Source: Amycolatopsis mediterranei (lineage in GTDB: Bacteria > Actinomycetota > Actinomycetes > Mycobacteriales > Pseudonocardiaceae). Taken from it: a stretch of 64,000 nucleotides of DNA. The DNA is taken from positions 510,972 to 574,971 of the forward strand of contig NZ_CP100416.1 of NCBI RefSeq assembly GCF_026017845.1, read 5' to 3'. Position 1 is the first letter of the stretch. Every line of letters starts with the position of its first letter. The position numbers and the translations under genes are program-made. Positions 1-11,534 of this stretch are shown here, piece after piece. The notes under the pieces are model-generated. The model had not been told where the DNA came from and searched no databases. It saw nothing but the letters and a program-made list of their open reading frames with translations.

Positions 1-1
1 G

Positions 2-1000
2 GCGGACCCGCACTCGCTCATCGAGGGCTGCATCATCGCCTCGTACGCGATGCGGTCCAACCACTGCTTCATCTACGTCCGCGGCGAGGCGCTGCACTGC
101 ATCCGCCGCCTCAACGCGGCCGTGCGCGAAGCCGAAGCGGCCGGTTACCTGGGCGAGAACATCCTCGGCTCCGGCTTCGACCTCAAGATCACCGTCCACG
201 CCGGCGCGGGCGCGTACATCTGCGGCGAAGAGACGGCGCTGCTCGACTCGCTGGAAGGCCGTCGTGGCCAGCCGCGGCTCAAGCCGCCGTTCCCCGCGGC
301 CGCCGGGCTCTACGCCGCGCCGACCACGGTCAACAACGTCGAGACCATCGCGAGCGCGCCGTTCATCGTCAACGGCGGTTCGAGCTGGTTCCGCGAGATG
401 GGCCGCGAGAAGTCGCCCGGCCCGAAGATCTACTCGATCTCCGGCCACGTCGAGAAGCCCGGCCAGTACGAGTGCCCGCTCGGCACCACGCTGCGCGAGC
501 TGCTGGACATGGCGGGCGGCATGAAGGACGGCATCCCGCTCAAGTTCTGGACCCCGGGCGGCTCGTCCACCCCGATGTTCACCGTCGAGCACCTCGACGT
601 TCCCCTGGACTTCGAAGGCGCGGCGGAAGCCGGGTCGATGCTGGGCACCACCGCCGTCCAGGTCTTCAACGAGACCGTGTCGGTGCCGTGGGCCGTGATG
701 AAGTGGACGCAGTTCTACGAGCACGAGTCCTGCGGCAAGTGCACGCCGTGCCGCGAAGGCACGTACTGGCTGGCGCAGATCCTCGAGCGGATGGTCGAGG
801 GCCACGGCACCGAAGAGGACATCGACACCCTCCTCGACGTCTGCGACAACATCCTCGGCCGGTCGTTCTGCGCACTCGGTGACGGCGCGGTGTCGCCGAT
901 CACCAGCGGCATCAAGTACTTCCGGGACGAGTTCCTCGCGCTGTGCGAGAAGAACCGGCACGAACAGACCAAGCCCGAACTCGTGGGAGCGCAGGCATGA
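2..1000 (+). CDS. nuoF: NADH-quinone oxidoreductase subunit F (partial, 5' end outside window)
   Basis: This is the NADH- and FMN-binding subunit of the complex I peripheral arm. It oxidises NADH and passes electrons through FMN to the N3 [4Fe-4S] cluster. The frame is open from base 2, so the N-terminus lies to the left. The FMN/NADH-binding segment GAGAYICGEETALLDSLEGR is encoded near 200-260. The N3 ligands are CGKCTPC near 730-750 plus a later Cys in SFCALGDG. Its stop overlaps the nuoG start as ATGA (997-1000), indicating translational coupling. All recognisable family motifs are intact. Confidence 0.97.
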   Translation, partial: ADPHSLIEGCIIASYAMRSNHCFIYVRGEALHCIRRLNAAVREAEAAGYLGENILGSGFDLKITVHAGAGAYICGEETALLDSLEGRRGQPRLKPPFPAAAGLYAAPTTVNNVETIASAPFIVNGGSSWFREMGREKSPGPKIYSISGHVEKPGQYECPLGTTLRELLDMAGGMKDGIPLKFWTPGGSSTPMFTVEHLDVPLDFEGAAEAGSMLGTTAVQVFNETVSVPWAVMKWTQFYEHESCGKCTPCREGTYWLAQILERMVEGHGTEEDIDTLLDVCDNILGRSFCALGDGAVSPITSGIKYFRDEFLALCEKNRHEQTKPELVGAQA

Positions 1001-3468
1001 CGATCGCGCCCGACAAGCCAGAGACCCAGGAGACGCCGGTCCCCGAGGGCCACGTCAAGCTGGTCATCGACGGCGAAGAGGTCATCGCCCCCAAGGGCGA
1101 GCTCCTCATCCGCACGGCCGAACGCCTCGGCACGGTCATCCCGCGGTTCTGCGACCACCCGCTCCTCTCCCCGGCAGGCGCCTGCCGCCAGTGCCTGGTC
1201 GAGGTCGAGATGGGCGGCCGGCCGATGCCGAAGCCGCAGGCGTCCTGCACGATGACCGTCGCCGACGGCATGGTCGTCAAGACGCAGCTGACCTCGCCGG
1301 TCGCGGACAAGGCCCAGCAGGGTGTGATGGAGCTCCTGCTCATCAACCACCCGCTGGACTGCCCGATCTGCGACAAGGGCGGCGAGTGCCCGCTGCAGAA
1401 CCAGGCGCTGGCCCACGGCCGCACGGACTCCCGGTTCGTCGACACGAAGCGGACGTTCCCGAAGCCGCTGCCGATCTCGACGCAGGTGCTGCTGGACCGC
1501 GAACGCTGCGTGCTCTGCCAGCGCTGCACCCGGTTCTCCAGCGAGATCGCCGGCGACCCGTTCATCGAGCTCCTCGAACGCGGCGCCCACCAGCAGATCG
1601 GTACCGCGGAGACGGCGGACGTCCTGGACCTGGCCTCGCGCACCACCAGCGGCCAGCCGTTCCAGTCCTACTTCTCCGGCAACGTCATCCAGATCTGCCC
1701 GGTCGGTGCTCTGACCAGCGCCGCCTACCGCTTCCGGTCGCGGCCGTTCGACCTGGTGTCCGCGCCCAGCGTCTGCGAGCACTGCTCGTCCGGCTGTGCC
1801 GAGCGCACCGACTTCCGGCGCGGCAAGGTCCAGCGCAAGCTGGCCGGCGACGACCCCGAGGTCAACGAGGAGTGGATCTGCGACAAGGGCCGCTTCGCCT
1901 TCCGCTACACGACGGCCGACGACCGCATCCGGCGTCCGCTGGTCCGCAACCGCGAGACCGGTGAGCTGGAGGAGGCGTCCTGGACCGACGCGCTGCGCAT
2001 CGCCGCGGCCGGCCTCACCGAGGCCCGGGGCAACGGCGGCGTCGGTGTCCTGCCCGGTGGCCGGCTGACGGTCGAGGACGCCTACGCGTACTCGAAGTTC
2101 GCCCGGGTCGCCTTGAAGACGAACGACGTCGACTTCCGCGCCCGCCCGCACTCGACCGAGGAACTCGCGTTCCTCACCTCGCACGTCGTGGGCGTGACTC
2201 CGGAGTCCGGCGTCACCTTCGGCGAGATCGAGCGGGCCCGCACGGTCCTATGCGTCGCGTTCGAGCCCGAGGACGAGGCCCCGATCGTGTTCCTGCGGCT
2301 GCGCAAGGCGGCCCGCCGGAACAAGACCCGGATCGTCCACTTGGGACAGTGGACGACGTCGTCGGTGCGCAAGACGTTCGGCGAGCTGCTCGCCTGCGTC
2401 CCCGGCGCCGAAGCCGCGGCCGTCGAAGGCATCGCCAAGCACGCGCCGGACCTCGACGAGGCCCTGCGCGGCGAGGGTGCCGTCGTCCTGGTCGGCGAGC
2501 GCGCCGCCGCGATCCCCGGCCTGTTCGCCGCCTTGCACGACCTGGTCGAGCGCACCGGCGTCCGGCTCGCGTGGATCCCGCGCCGCGCTGGAGACCGGGG
2601 CGCGCTGGAGACCGGCTGCGTGCCGTCGCTGCTGCCCGGCGGCCGCCGGGTCGGCGACGACGCCGCCCGCGTCGCCGTCGAAAACGCCTGGGGTGTCCCG
2701 CTCCCGGCCGTCCCGGGCCGCGACACCACCGACATCCTGCTGGCCGCTTCGGCCGGCGAGCTCGGTGGCCTGGTCGTCGGCGGCGTCGACCCGGACGACC
2801 TGCCGGACCCGGACCTCGCGCGGCGCGCGCTGGACACCGCCGGGTTCGTGGTCAGCCTCGAGCTGCGGCACAGCGCGGTGACCGAGCGCGCGGACGTCGT
2901 GCTCCCGGTGGCCGCGTCGGACGAGAAGGCGGGCAGCTACCTCAACTGGGAGGGCCGCACCCGCCCGTTCGACGTCACCCTCGAAGGCACCGGCGCTCTG
3001 CCGGACTGCCGGGTGCTCGACACGCTCGCCGTCGAGATGGATGCGGACCTGTTCACGCAGACGCCGGCCGCCGCGCGCGGTGACTTCGAGAAGCTGGGCC
3101 AGGCCTCGGCGCTGCGCTGGAGCCACGTCGCCGCCGAGGTCGCGCCGCCCGCGACGGCGGGCGCCGGCCAGGCGATCCTGTCGACCTGGCGCCAGCTGAT
3201 CGACAACGGTTCGCTGCAGGACGGCGAGCCGCACCTCAAGGGCACCCAGCGCACGCCGGTCGCGCGGCTGTCCGCGAAGACCGCCGAAGGGCTGGGCACC
3301 ACCGTGCGCGTCAGCACCGAACGCGGTGCGATCACGCTGCCGGTGGAGATCGCCGACCTGCCCGACGGTGTCGTGTGGCTGCCGGGCAACTCCGACGGCT
3401 CCGCCGTGGCCAAGACGCTCGGTGCCGGACACGGCGCCGTCGTGAACCTCGCTGGAGGTGGGCAATGA
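997..3468 (+). CDS. nuoG: NADH-quinone oxidoreductase subunit G
   Basis: Large iron-sulfur subunit of complex I, 823 aa, which carries electrons from NuoF/E toward NuoI. The start is the ATG that overlaps the nuoF stop. The N-terminal [2Fe-2S] domain ([15 protein letters not shown]) is followed by the His/Cys-ligated cluster segment ([14 protein letters not shown]) and a ferredoxin-like segment (CVLCQRC, later CPVGAL). The molybdopterin-oxidoreductase-like body starts with an extra Cys set (CEHCSSGC, then WICDKGRF), the ligand pattern for the additional cluster (N7) found in some bacterial NuoG. The C-terminal part shows no catalytic molybdopterin signature, as is normal for NuoG. It overlaps nuoH by ATGA. 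Confidence 0.96.
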   Translation: MTIAPDKPETQETPVPEGHVKLVIDGEEVIAPKGELLIRTAERLGTVIPRFCDHPLLSPAGACRQCLVEVEMGGRPMPKPQASCTMTVADGMVVKTQLTSPVADKAQQGVMELLLINHPLDCPICDKGGECPLQNQALAHGRTDSRFVDTKRTFPKPLPISTQVLLDRERCVLCQRCTRFSSEIAGDPFIELLERGAHQQIGTAETADVLDLASRTTSGQPFQSYFSGNVIQICPVGALTSAAYRFRSRPFDLVSAPSVCEHCSSGCAERTDFRRGKVQRKLAGDDPEVNEEWICDKGRFAFRYTTADDRIRRPLVRNRETGELEEASWTDALRIAAAGLTEARGNGGVGVLPGGRLTVEDAYAYSKFARVALKTNDVDFRARPHSTEELAFLTSHVVGVTPESGVTFGEIERARTVLCVAFEPEDEAPIVFLRLRKAARRNKTRIVHLGQWTTSSVRKTFGELLACVPGAEAAAVEGIAKHAPDLDEALRGEGAVVLVGERAAAIPGLFAALHDLVERTGVRLAWIPRRAGDRGALETGCVPSLLPGGRRVGDDAARVAVENAWGVPLPAVPGRDTTDILLAASAGELGGLVVGGVDPDDLPDPDLARRALDTAGFVVSLELRHSAVTERADVVLPVAASDEKAGSYLNWEGRTRPFDVTLEGTGALPDCRVLDTLAVEMDADLFTQTPAAARGDFEKLGQASALRWSHVAAEVAPPATAGAGQAILSTWRQLIDNGSLQDGEPHLKGTQRTPVARLSAKTAEGLGTTVRVSTERGAITLPVEIADLPDGVVWLPGNSDGSAVAKTLGAGHGAVVNLAGGGQ

Positions 3469-4814
3469 CCCCGCTGCTGACCGAAGCTGCCGTCGGGAGT
3501 GTCCCGGACGCGGCCACGCGGGCGGCGCTGCTGGCGGACGACCCGTTGTGGCTGATCCTGCTCAAGTGCGTGGTCATCCTGCTGATCGGGCCGATCCTGA
3601 CGATCTTCCTGATCGTCTGGGAGCGCAAGGCGGTCGGCCGGATGCAGAACCGGCCCGGCCCCAACCGCGTCGGCCCCGGCGGTTACCTGCAGTCCCTGGC
3701 GGACGCGATCAAGCTGCCGTTCAAGGAACAGATCATCCCGGACACCGCCGACCGCAAGGTGTACTTCCTCGCCCCGGTCGTCTGCGTGGTGCCCTCGCTG
3801 ATCGCGCTGTCGGCCATCCCGTTCGGGCCGGTCGTGTCGATCTTCGGTGAGCGAACCGTCCTCCAGTTGCTCGACCTGCCGGTCAGCGCGCTGGTGATCC
3901 TGGCCTGCTCCTCGATCGGCGTCTACGGCATCGTGCTCGCCGGCTGGTCGTCCGGCTCGCCGTACCCGCTGCTCGGCGGCATGCGCAGCGCGGCGCAGGT
4001 GATCTCCTACGAGATCGCGATGGGCCTGTCGATCGTCGCGGTGATCCTGCAGGCCGGGTCGCTGAACCTGGCCGACATCGTCGGCGCGCAGCACAAGGCG
4101 TGGTTCCTCTACCTGGTCCCGAGCTTCGTGATCTACCTGATCTCGATGGTCGGCGAGACCAACCGTGCCCCGTTCGACCTCCCCGAGGCCGAGTCGGAGC
4201 TGGTTGGCGGCTTCCACACCGAGTACAGCTCGATGAAGTTCGCGATGTTCTTCCTCGCCGAGTACGTCAACATGGTGATCGTCTCGGCCTTCGCGACGAC
4301 GCTGTTCCTCGGCGGCTGGATGGCCCCGTGGCCGCTGTCGCTGATCGGGAACAACGTGCTCAACACCGGCTGGTGGCCAGTGCTGTGGTTCTTCGCGAAG
4401 ATGTTCGTGCTGCTGTTCGGGTTCATCTGGCTGCGCGGCACGCTGCCCCGCCTGCGCTACGACCAGTTCATGCGGCTGGGCTGGAAGGTCCTGGTCCCGC
4501 TGAACCTGGTGTGGATCGTCATGGTGACCTTCGCGAAGGTCATCACCTGGAACACCGCGACCATCATCATCGCCGCGGCCGCGATCTTCATCGTCCTCGC
4601 GCTGTTCTTCTACGTCCGCGCGTCGGGCCGTGAGGAAGACAGCGAAAGCATCCCGGTGACCGGCGGCGGTTTCCCGGTTCCGCCGCTGGACCTCAAGGTC
4701 CCGCAGACCACTCCGCGTCAGAAGGCTCTGGCCAAGGCCGAAGCCAAGGCGGCCCGTCGCAAGCCGGCAGCCGTCGGTACCGCAAAGGAAGGAGCGCAAG
4801 ATGGGGTTTCTTGA
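3465..4814 (+). CDS. nuoH: NADH-quinone oxidoreductase subunit H
   Basis: Membrane subunit of complex I (449 aa) that forms much of the quinone-binding site at the junction with the peripheral arm. The ATG at 3465 overlaps the nuoG stop and follows a GGAGG ribosome site. Family signatures are [18 protein letters not shown] after the first helix and [20 protein letters not shown] with acidic residues of the quinone-site loop. About eight hydrophobic segments are visible. The C-terminal tail of about 50 residues (residues ~395-449) is basic and Ala/Lys-rich, so it probably lies in the cytoplasm. The gene overlaps nuoI by 14 bases. Confidence 0.97.
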   Translation: MTPLLTEAAVGSVPDAATRAALLADDPLWLILLKCVVILLIGPILTIFLIVWERKAVGRMQNRPGPNRVGPGGYLQSLADAIKLPFKEQIIPDTADRKVYFLAPVVCVVPSLIALSAIPFGPVVSIFGERTVLQLLDLPVSALVILACSSIGVYGIVLAGWSSGSPYPLLGGMRSAAQVISYEIAMGLSIVAVILQAGSLNLADIVGAQHKAWFLYLVPSFVIYLISMVGETNRAPFDLPEAESELVGGFHTEYSSMKFAMFFLAEYVNMVIVSAFATTLFLGGWMAPWPLSLIGNNVLNTGWWPVLWFFAKMFVLLFGFIWLRGTLPRLRYDQFMRLGWKVLVPLNLVWIVMVTFAKVITWNTATIIIAAAAIFIVLALFFYVRASGREEDSESIPVTGGGFPVPPLDLKVPQTTPRQKALAKAEAKAARRKPAAVGTAKEGAQDGVS

Positions 4815-5325
4815 TCCCGTCAAGGGCTTCGGCGTCACCTTCGGGATGATGTTCAAGAAGGTCGCCACCGAGGAATACCCGGAGGCCGGCGCGCCGGCCG
4901 CACCGCGGTACCACGGACGGCACCAGCTGAACCGCCACCCGGACGGTCTCGAGAAGTGCGTCGGCTGCGAGCTGTGCGCGTGGGCGTGCCCGGCGGACGC
5001 GATCTTCGTCGAAGGTGGTGACAACACCGAGGAAGCCCGGTTCTCGCCGGGCGAGCGGTACGGCGCGGACTACCAGATCAACTACCTGCGCTGCATCGGC
5101 TGCGGCCTCTGCATCGAGGCGTGCCCGACCCGGTCGCTGACGATGATCAACTTCTACGAGCTGGCCGACGACGACCGCCAGCGGCTGATCTACACGAAGG
5201 AAGACCTGCTCGCCCCGCTGCTGCCCGGCATGGAGCAGCCGCCGCACCCGATGCGGCTCGGCGAGAACGAGCAGGACTACTACGTGAACGGCCCCGAACT
5301 GGCGCGCGGGGAGGGGATCAAGTGA
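4801..5325 (+). CDS. nuoI: NADH-quinone oxidoreductase subunit I
   Basis: Ferredoxin-like subunit (174 aa) carrying clusters N6a and N6b. It bridges NuoG/NuoB electron flow at the membrane arm. Two classic [4Fe-4S] motifs are present: [12 protein letters not shown] and [12 protein letters not shown], each followed by the expected Pro. The ATG lies inside the end of nuoH behind GGAAGGA. The stop overlaps the GTG start of nuoJ (GTGA). Nothing unusual. Confidence 0.97.
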   Translation: MGFLDPVKGFGVTFGMMFKKVATEEYPEAGAPAAPRYHGRHQLNRHPDGLEKCVGCELCAWACPADAIFVEGGDNTEEARFSPGERYGADYQINYLRCIGCGLCIEACPTRSLTMINFYELADDDRQRLIYTKEDLLAPLLPGMEQPPHPMRLGENEQDYYVNGPELARGEGIK

Positions 5326-6197
5326 TCACCGCCCTCTTGGCCGCGGCGCCGAACGCTTCCGCGGGTGTCTCGACCGGTGAAGCGATCGCGTTCTGGGTCC
5401 TCGGCCCGGTCTCGCTGCTCGGCGCGCTCGGCATGATCTTCTCCCGAAACGCCGTCCACTCGGCGCTGTGGCTGGTGCTGACCATGCTGAGCCTGGGCGC
5501 GCTGTACATGATCCAGTCGGCGCCGTTCCTCGGCTTCACGCAGATCATCGTCTACACCGGCGCGATCATGATGCTGTTCCTGTTCGTGCTGATGCTGGTC
5601 GGCCGGGAGAGCTCGGACTCGGTCGTCGAAGTCCTCCGTGGACAGCGGCTGGCCGCGACCGTGCTCGGCATCGGGCTCGCCGCCCTGCTGGCCACCGGCA
5701 TCTACCGGGCGCTGGAGAACGTCACCCCGGCCATCCCGCTCGACTCCGCCACCCCGGCGGGCGGCGGGCCGAAGGGTCTCGGCCGGCTGATCTTCACCGA
5801 CTACCTCTTCCCCTTCGAGCTGACGTCGGCGCTGCTCATCACCGCCGCCATCGGCGCGATGGTGCTGGCCTTCACCGACCGCCACGGCAAGGGCGGCAAG
5901 CTCTCGCAGCGCGAACTGGTGCTGTTGCGCTTCCGCGGCGAGCACGACCGGCCCTCCCCGCTGCCCGGCCCGGGTGTCTTCGCCACGGCCAACTCGGTGG
6001 CGACGCCGGCGCTGCTGCCGGACGGCTCGATCGCGCCGGAGTCGCTGTCGGCGATCATCGAGTCCACCTCGGCGATCGAGCTGGCGAAGGAACGCAAGCT
6101 CGTCGCGGACGAGGGCCCGCACCCGGACGCGCACGCGCTGGTCGGCTCCGAGGGTGCTTCGAAAGCCCCGGAAGTCCCGGAAGGGGAGAAGGCATGA
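5322..6197 (+). CDS. nuoJ: NADH-quinone oxidoreductase subunit J
   Basis: Membrane subunit of complex I, 291 aa. The N-terminal ~190 residues are the five-helix NuoJ domain, with the conserved [20 protein letters not shown] segment around residues 65-85. The start is taken as GTG 5322 because it overlaps the nuoI stop and follows GAGGGG. The upstream extension in this frame overlaps nuoI and lacks membrane character. The protein has a hydrophilic C-terminal tail of ~90 residues rich in Ala/Glu/Pro that makes it longer than the E. coli protein; such extensions are common in actinobacteria. ATGA overlap with nuoK. Confidence 0.95.
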   Translation: MITALLAAAPNASAGVSTGEAIAFWVLGPVSLLGALGMIFSRNAVHSALWLVLTMLSLGALYMIQSAPFLGFTQIIVYTGAIMMLFLFVLMLVGRESSDSVVEVLRGQRLAATVLGIGLAALLATGIYRALENVTPAIPLDSATPAGGGPKGLGRLIFTDYLFPFELTSALLITAAIGAMVLAFTDRHGKGGKLSQRELVLLRFRGEHDRPSPLPGPGVFATANSVATPALLPDGSIAPESLSAIIESTSAIELAKERKLVADEGPHPDAHALVGSEGASKAPEVPEGEKA

Positions 6198-6493
6198 CCC
6201 CCACGTACTACCTGCTGCTGTCGGCGCTGCTGTTCGCGCTCGGCGCGGTCGGCGTGCTGGTGCGGCGCAACGCGATCGTCGTGTTCATGTGCATCGAGCT
6301 GATGCTCAACGCGGTGAACCTGTCGCTGGTCACCTTCGCCCGGATCAACGGCGGGCTCGACGGCCAGATCATGGCGTTCTTCGTCATGGTCGTCGCGGCC
6401 GCCGAGGTCGTGGTCGGCCTGGCGATCATCATGGCCATCTTCCGCACCCGGCGCTCGGCTTCGGTCGACGACACCAACCTGCTGAAGTACTAG
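6194..6493 (+). CDS. nuoK: NADH-quinone oxidoreductase subunit K
   Basis: Small three-helix membrane subunit (99 aa) of the complex I proton path. The conserved glutamates are present: one in [13 protein letters not shown] in helix 2 and one in [11 protein letters not shown] in helix 3; both matter for proton pumping in the family. It starts with ATG overlapping the nuoJ stop and ends in TAG, twelve bases before the GTG of nuoL. Confidence 0.97.
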   Translation: MTPTYYLLLSALLFALGAVGVLVRRNAIVVFMCIELMLNAVNLSLVTFARINGGLDGQIMAFFVMVVAAAEVVVGLAIIMAIFRTRRSASVDDTNLLKY

Positions 6494-6504
6494 GAGACCC
6501 CCGA

Positions 6505-8406
6505 GTGACCGCATCATCGTGGCTGCTGGTGGCCTTCCCTGCCCTCGGCGCCCTGATCCTCCTGTTGGCGGGCAAGCGCGCGAAGGCGTGGGGGCATCTG
6601 CTCGGCTGTGCCACCGTCACCCTCGCCTTCGTCTACGGGCTGATCCTGTTCTTCACCGCCGACACGGGCACCACGACCGACACCAAGGTCTACTCGTGGA
6701 TCCCGGTCGGGCAGCTGCAGGTGGACTTCGGGCTGCGGATCGACGCGTTGTCGCTGACGTTCGTGCTGCTCATCACCGGCGTCGGCATGCTGATCCACTA
6801 CTACTCGATCGGCTACATGGCCGACGACGAGGGCCGGTACCGCTTCTTCGCGTACCTGAACCTCTTCGTCGCTTCGATGCTGATCCTGGTGCTGGGCAAC
6901 AGCTTCGTGACGCTGTACCTCGGCTGGGAAGGCGTGGGTCTCGCCTCCTACCTGCTGATCGGCTGGTACCAGGGCCGCCCGTCCGCCGCGACCGCGGCGA
7001 AGAAGGCGTTCCTGATGAACCGCGTCGGCGATGTCGGGCTCGCGCTGGCGATCTTCATCATGTTCAAGTACGCGGGCTCCACCGGCTACGCGCAGGTCTT
7101 CCAGGCGGTCGGCGACGGCAAGTTCTCGCCGGGCGCGATCACCGCGATGGCGATCCTGCTCCTGCTGGGTGCCTGCGGTAAGTCCGGCCAGTTCCCGCTG
7201 CAGGCGTGGCTCCCGGACGCGATGGAGGGCCCGACCCCCGTGTCGGCCCTGATCCACGCGGCCACGATGGTGACCGCGGGTGTCTACCTGGTGGCCCGCT
7301 CGAAGGACATCTTCAACGCCACCGAGGACGGCCGCCTGATCGTCACCCTGGTCGGCACGGTGACGCTGCTGCTCGGGTGCATCATCGGCTGCGCGTACGA
7401 CGACATCAAGAAGGTCCTCGCCTACTCCACGGTCAGCCAGATCGGCTACATGATGCTGGCCGTCGGGCTCGGGCCGATCGCGTACGCGCTCGGCATCATG
7501 CACCTGGTCGCGCACGGCTTCTTCAAGGCCGGGCTGTTCCTCGGGGCCGGGTCGGTCATGCACGGCATGAACGACGAGGTCGACATGCGGAAGTTCGGCG
7601 GGCTGCGCAAGCACATGCCGATCACCTTCATCACCTTCGGCCTCGGCTACCTGGCCCTGATCGGCATCCCGCCGCTGTCGGGCTTCTTCACCAAGGACGC
7701 GATCATCGAAGCGGCGTTCGGCCAGGGCGGCTGGCGCGGCTGGGTGATGGGCGGCGCGGCGCTGCTCGGCGCCGGGCTCACCGCCTTCTACATGACCCGC
7801 CTGATGATGATGACGTTCTTCGGCAAGGAGCGCTGGAAGGACATCAAGAGCTCCGACGGCCGCGACTTCCACCCCCACGAGTCCACGGCGGTCATGTGGA
7901 TCCCGATGGCCGTCCTGGCGGTCGGCTCGGTCGGCGCCGGCGCGTTCTTCGCGCTCGGTGATCGCTTCTCCGAGTGGCTGACCCCGTCGGTCGGCAAGCT
8001 GGAGGAGGCGCACCACGCGCCGTTCGACGCCTGGGTGATCTCCGTCGCCGCGATCGTGTTCTCCGTGCTGGGCGTGGTGATCGCGTACCTGATCTTCCGC
8101 CGTGACGTCCCGGTCGAGCAGCCGCAGCGGGTTTCGTTCGTCACCCGGGCCGCGCGCAAGGACCTGTACGGCAACGCCCTCAACGAGACGCTGGTCGCCC
8201 GCCCGGGCACCTGGCTCTCGCGGGCGCTGGTGTTCGTCGACAACCGCGGCGTCGACGGCGCGGTCAACGGCCTGGCCGCCGGACTCGGCGGCGGGTCCGG
8301 CCGGCTGAGGCGGCTCCAGACCGGGTTCGTCCGGTCCTACGCGCTGTCGATGCTGGGCGGCACGTTCCTGCTTCTGGCGGCTCTCCTGCTGGTGAGGTTC
8401 TCCTGA
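6505..8406 (+). CDS. nuoL: NADH-quinone oxidoreductase subunit L
   Basis: Largest antiporter-like proton-pumping subunit of the membrane arm, 633 aa. GTG 6505 is chosen: it follows TAGGAGA, which both ends nuoK and supplies a ribosome site, and it begins a signal-anchor-like hydrophobic stretch. Hallmarks are [17 protein letters not shown] (the conserved helix-5 Glu), then [20 protein letters not shown] and the helix-broken [12 protein letters not shown] region. Conserved lysines for the proton path are present (for example in [10 protein letters not shown]). A C-terminal lateral helix plus final membrane helix is expected after residue ~520. It overlaps nuoM by one base (TGATG). Confidence 0.97.
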   Translation: MTASSWLLVAFPALGALILLLAGKRAKAWGHLLGCATVTLAFVYGLILFFTADTGTTTDTKVYSWIPVGQLQVDFGLRIDALSLTFVLLITGVGMLIHYYSIGYMADDEGRYRFFAYLNLFVASMLILVLGNSFVTLYLGWEGVGLASYLLIGWYQGRPSAATAAKKAFLMNRVGDVGLALAIFIMFKYAGSTGYAQVFQAVGDGKFSPGAITAMAILLLLGACGKSGQFPLQAWLPDAMEGPTPVSALIHAATMVTAGVYLVARSKDIFNATEDGRLIVTLVGTVTLLLGCIIGCAYDDIKKVLAYSTVSQIGYMMLAVGLGPIAYALGIMHLVAHGFFKAGLFLGAGSVMHGMNDEVDMRKFGGLRKHMPITFITFGLGYLALIGIPPLSGFFTKDAIIEAAFGQGGWRGWVMGGAALLGAGLTAFYMTRLMMMTFFGKERWKDIKSSDGRDFHPHESTAVMWIPMAVLAVGSVGAGAFFALGDRFSEWLTPSVGKLEEAHHAPFDAWVISVAAIVFSVLGVVIAYLIFRRDVPVEQPQRVSFVTRAARKDLYGNALNETLVARPGTWLSRALVFVDNRGVDGAVNGLAAGLGGGSGRLRRLQTGFVRSYALSMLGGTFLLLAALLLVRFS

Positions 8407-9956
8407 TGACCTGGTTGCTCATCCTCATCCTGGTGCCGCTCGCCGGCTCGCTGGTGCTGGCGTTCCTCAAGGGGAACGACCGCGCCGCGGTGCTGGCCGC
8501 GCTCGGGTTCTCCATCCTCGAGTTCCTGCTGGTGATCCCGTTCTGGCTCAGCTACACGGCATCCGGCCCCCGGCTGCAGATGACGTCGAGCTTCGACTGG
8601 ATCCCCAGTTTCGGCGTGCACATCGCGTTCGGCACCGACGGCATCTCGCTGATCATGATCGCGGTGATCGCGCTGCTGGTGCCGATCGTCGTCGGCGGGC
8701 TCGGCACGCTGGACAAGCTGCCGCCGGGCCGCAGCGCGGGCGGGTTCCTCTCGCTGATCCTGCTGCAGGAAGCCCTCACGATCGGCGTGTTCGCCGCGAC
8801 CGACGTCTTCCTGTTCTACGTGCTGTTCGAGATCATGCTGATCCCGATGTACTTCCTGATCGGCGGCTACGGCGGCGCGAACCGGCAGTACGCGGCGGTG
8901 AAGTTCTTCCTCTACTCGTTCCTCGGCGGCCTGATCATGCTGGCGTCGGCGATCGGGGCGTACTCGCTGGCGGCGGACAAGCTCGGCAAGGGCACGTTCG
9001 ACTGGGCCACGCTGGTGACGGTGGTGCGCGACGCGCCGCTGTCCACGCAGATCTGGCTGTTCCTCGGGTTCTTCCTGGCCTTCGCGATCAAGGCGCCGCT
9101 GGTGCCGTTCCACACCTGGCTGCCGGACGCGGCGGGGGAGGCGCCGATCGGCGTCGCCGTCCTGCTGGTCGGCGTGCTGGACAAGGTCGGCACGTTCGGG
9201 TTCCTGCGCTACTGCCTGCCGATGTTCCCCGACGCGAGCCGGACCCTGGCGCCGCTGGTGCTGGTGCTCTCGGTGATCGGCGTCCTCTACGGATCGATCC
9301 TCGCCGCGGGGCAGCGGGACATGAAGCGGTTCATCGCCTACGTCTCGATCGCGCACTTCGGTTTCATCTCGCTCGGCATCTTCGCGTTCAACGAGCAGGC
9401 GATGGTCGGCTCGGCGACGTACATGCTGAACCACAGCCTCGCGACCGGCATGCTGATCGTGGTGATCGGCCTGGTGATCGCGCGCGGCGGGTCGTCGCGC
9501 ATTTCGGACTACGGTGGCATGGCGAAGGTGACTCCGCTGCTGGCGGGCCTGTTCCTCCTCGCCGGTCTGTCCACTTTGTCCCTGCCGGGCACCAACTCGT
9601 TCGTCTCGGAGTTCCTGGTGCTCATCGGGTCCTTTGTGGACCAGCCGGTGTACACGATCCTCGCCACGGTGGGCATGGTCCTGGCCGCGGCGTACGTCCT
9701 GTGGCTCTACCAGCGGGTCTTCCAGGGCCCGGTCCGCGGTGATGCGCTTGTGGGTGTCGGCGGCGGACCCGGCACGGCGATCGCGCCGGAACTGGGTGCG
9801 AAGAAGGCCATCCGCGACCTCAACGGCCGTGAGATCGCGATCCTCGCGCCGCTGGTCGTGCTGATCCTCGTCCTCGGCTTCTACCCGAAGCCGGTGCTCG
9901 ACACAGTCACCCCGACGGTGCAGCAGACGCTGTCCGCGGTCCAGGGAGGCAAGTAA
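8406..9956 (+). CDS. nuoM: NADH-quinone oxidoreductase subunit M
   Basis: Antiporter-like proton-pumping subunit, 516 aa, about 14 membrane segments. It shows the conserved helix-5 Glu in LFEIMLIPMYFLIGGYGG and the segment FHTWLPDAAGEAPIGVAVLL, which corresponds to the HTWLPDAH.EAP motif with an unusual Ala-Gly where many homologues have His-Val. The start ATG overlaps the nuoL stop. Coding sequence includes GTCCTTTGTGGAC at 9629-9641, one of the recurrent AT-centred palindromes discussed in the findings. Confidence 0.97.
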   Translation: MTWLLILILVPLAGSLVLAFLKGNDRAAVLAALGFSILEFLLVIPFWLSYTASGPRLQMTSSFDWIPSFGVHIAFGTDGISLIMIAVIALLVPIVVGGLGTLDKLPPGRSAGGFLSLILLQEALTIGVFAATDVFLFYVLFEIMLIPMYFLIGGYGGANRQYAAVKFFLYSFLGGLIMLASAIGAYSLAADKLGKGTFDWATLVTVVRDAPLSTQIWLFLGFFLAFAIKAPLVPFHTWLPDAAGEAPIGVAVLLVGVLDKVGTFGFLRYCLPMFPDASRTLAPLVLVLSVIGVLYGSILAAGQRDMKRFIAYVSIAHFGFISLGIFAFNEQAMVGSATYMLNHSLATGMLIVVIGLVIARGGSSRISDYGGMAKVTPLLAGLFLLAGLSTLSLPGTNSFVSEFLVLIGSFVDQPVYTILATVGMVLAAAYVLWLYQRVFQGPVRGDALVGVGGGPGTAIAPELGAKKAIRDLNGREIAILAPLVVLILVLGFYPKPVLDTVTPTVQQTLSAVQGGK

Positions 9957-9958
9957 AA

Positions 9959-11527
9959 GTGCTCGACATCCTCCTGACGCAGGCGCAGCCGCCGATCGTG
10001 ACGCCGTCGGTGGACTACAACGCCGTGCTGCCGGTGCTGATCATCTTCGGCGCGGCGTGCGTCAGCGTGCTGGTCGAGGCGTTCGCCTCGAAGCGCTCGC
10101 GGTTCGGCGTGCAGGTCGGGCTGAGCTTGCTGGCGATCGTCGCCGCGGGCGCCTGGCTGATCAAGTACGCGGTCTCCGACTCGCCGGCGGGCGGCGTGAC
10201 GACGTTCAGCGGCGCGATCTCGATCGACCGGCCGGCGTTGTTCCTCTGGGGCACGCTGCTGGCGCTGGCGGTCGGCGCGGTGCTGCTCATTTCGGATCGG
10301 GTGGTCGAGCCGGGTGGCGCGCTCGTCGCCCAGGCCGGCATCCGCCCGGGCACGGTCCAGGACCGCGCCCAGACGGCGACGGTCATGCAGACCGAGGTGT
10401 TCCCGCTGACGCTGTTCGCGCTCGGCGGCATGATGGCGTTCTGCGCGTCGAACGACCTGCTGACGATGTTCATCGCGCTGGAAGTGCTGTCGCTGCCGCT
10501 GTACCTGATGTGCGGCCTCGCGCGTCGCCGCCGCCTGCTGTCCCAGGAAGCGGCGGTCAAGTACTTCCTGCTGGGCGCGTTCTCCTCGGCGTTCTTCCTG
10601 TACGGGCTGGCGCTGCTGTACGGCTACGCGAACTCGGTGAAGCTGGGCGACATCGCGGCCGCGGCGGCGGGTTCGGACCGGTCGGACACGCTGCTGTTCG
10701 CCGGGCTGGGGCTGCTGGTGGTCGGCCTGCTGTTCAAGGGTTCGGTCGGCCCGTTCCACACGTGGACGCCGGACGTCTACCAGGGAGCACCGACGCCGGT
10801 GACGGCGTTCATGGCGGCGTGCACGAAGGTCGCGGCGTTCGGCGGGATCCTGCGGGTGCTGTCGGTGGCGTTCTCGTCGACTTCGTGGGAGTGGCGTGGG
10901 GTCCTGTGGGGCGTGGCGATCATCTCGATGGTGATCGGCGCGGTGCTGGGCCTGACGCAGACGGACGTCAAGCGCATGGTGGCGTATTCGTCGATCGCCC
11001 ACGCGGGTTTCCTGCTGGTGGGCGCGATCGCGATGACCAAGGACGGGTTGTCGAGCACGCTGTTCTACCTGCTGGCGTACGGCTTCACGACGCTGGCGGC
11101 GTTCGGCGTGATCAGCCTGGTCCGGGATTCCTCGGGTGAAGCAACCCACCTCTCGGCGTGGGCCGGGTTGGCCAAGCGGTCGCCGCTGGTGGCGGGGGTC
11201 TTCACGTTCTTGCTGCTGGCGCTGGCCGGGATTCCGCTCACGTCCGGGTTCGTGGGGAAGTTCGTGGTGTTCTCGGCGGCGCTTTCGGACGGCATGGCCC
11301 CGCTGGTGGTGATCGCCCTGGTGTTCAGCGCGGTGGCGGCGTTCTTCTACCTGCGCGTGATCGTCCTGATGTACTTCTCCGAGCCGGCGGCGGACGGGCC
11401 ATCGGTGTCGGTCCCGGGCTTCGGCACGGGAACGGCGATCTTCCTGGGCACGGCGGTGACGCTGGTGCTGGGCCTGGTCCCGGCGTTCGCGCTCGGCTGG
11501 GCCGGTTCGGGCGGGTTCGCTTTCTGA
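9959..11527 (+). CDS. nuoN: NADH-quinone oxidoreductase subunit N
   Basis: Third antiporter-like subunit, 522 aa, last gene of the nuo operon. GTG 9959 follows the nuoM TAA by two bases with GGGAGG just upstream. Signatures are FIALEVLSLPLYLMCGLARR (conserved Glu) and FHTWTPDVYQGAPTPVTAF. It contains about 14 hydrophobic segments. It ends eight bases before a strong hairpin, consistent with the end of the transcript. Confidence 0.97.
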   Translation: MLDILLTQAQPPIVTPSVDYNAVLPVLIIFGAACVSVLVEAFASKRSRFGVQVGLSLLAIVAAGAWLIKYAVSDSPAGGVTTFSGAISIDRPALFLWGTLLALAVGAVLLISDRVVEPGGALVAQAGIRPGTVQDRAQTATVMQTEVFPLTLFALGGMMAFCASNDLLTMFIALEVLSLPLYLMCGLARRRRLLSQEAAVKYFLLGAFSSAFFLYGLALLYGYANSVKLGDIAAAAAGSDRSDTLLFAGLGLLVVGLLFKGSVGPFHTWTPDVYQGAPTPVTAFMAACTKVAAFGGILRVLSVAFSSTSWEWRGVLWGVAIISMVIGAVLGLTQTDVKRMVAYSSIAHAGFLLVGAIAMTKDGLSSTLFYLLAYGFTTLAAFGVISLVRDSSGEATHLSAWAGLAKRSPLVAGVFTFLLLALAGIPLTSGFVGKFVVFSAALSDGMAPLVVIALVFSAVAAFFYLRVIVLMYFSEPAADGPSVSVPGFGTGTAIFLGTAVTLVLGLVPAFALGWAGSGGFAF

Positions 11528-11534
11528 TCCTGTT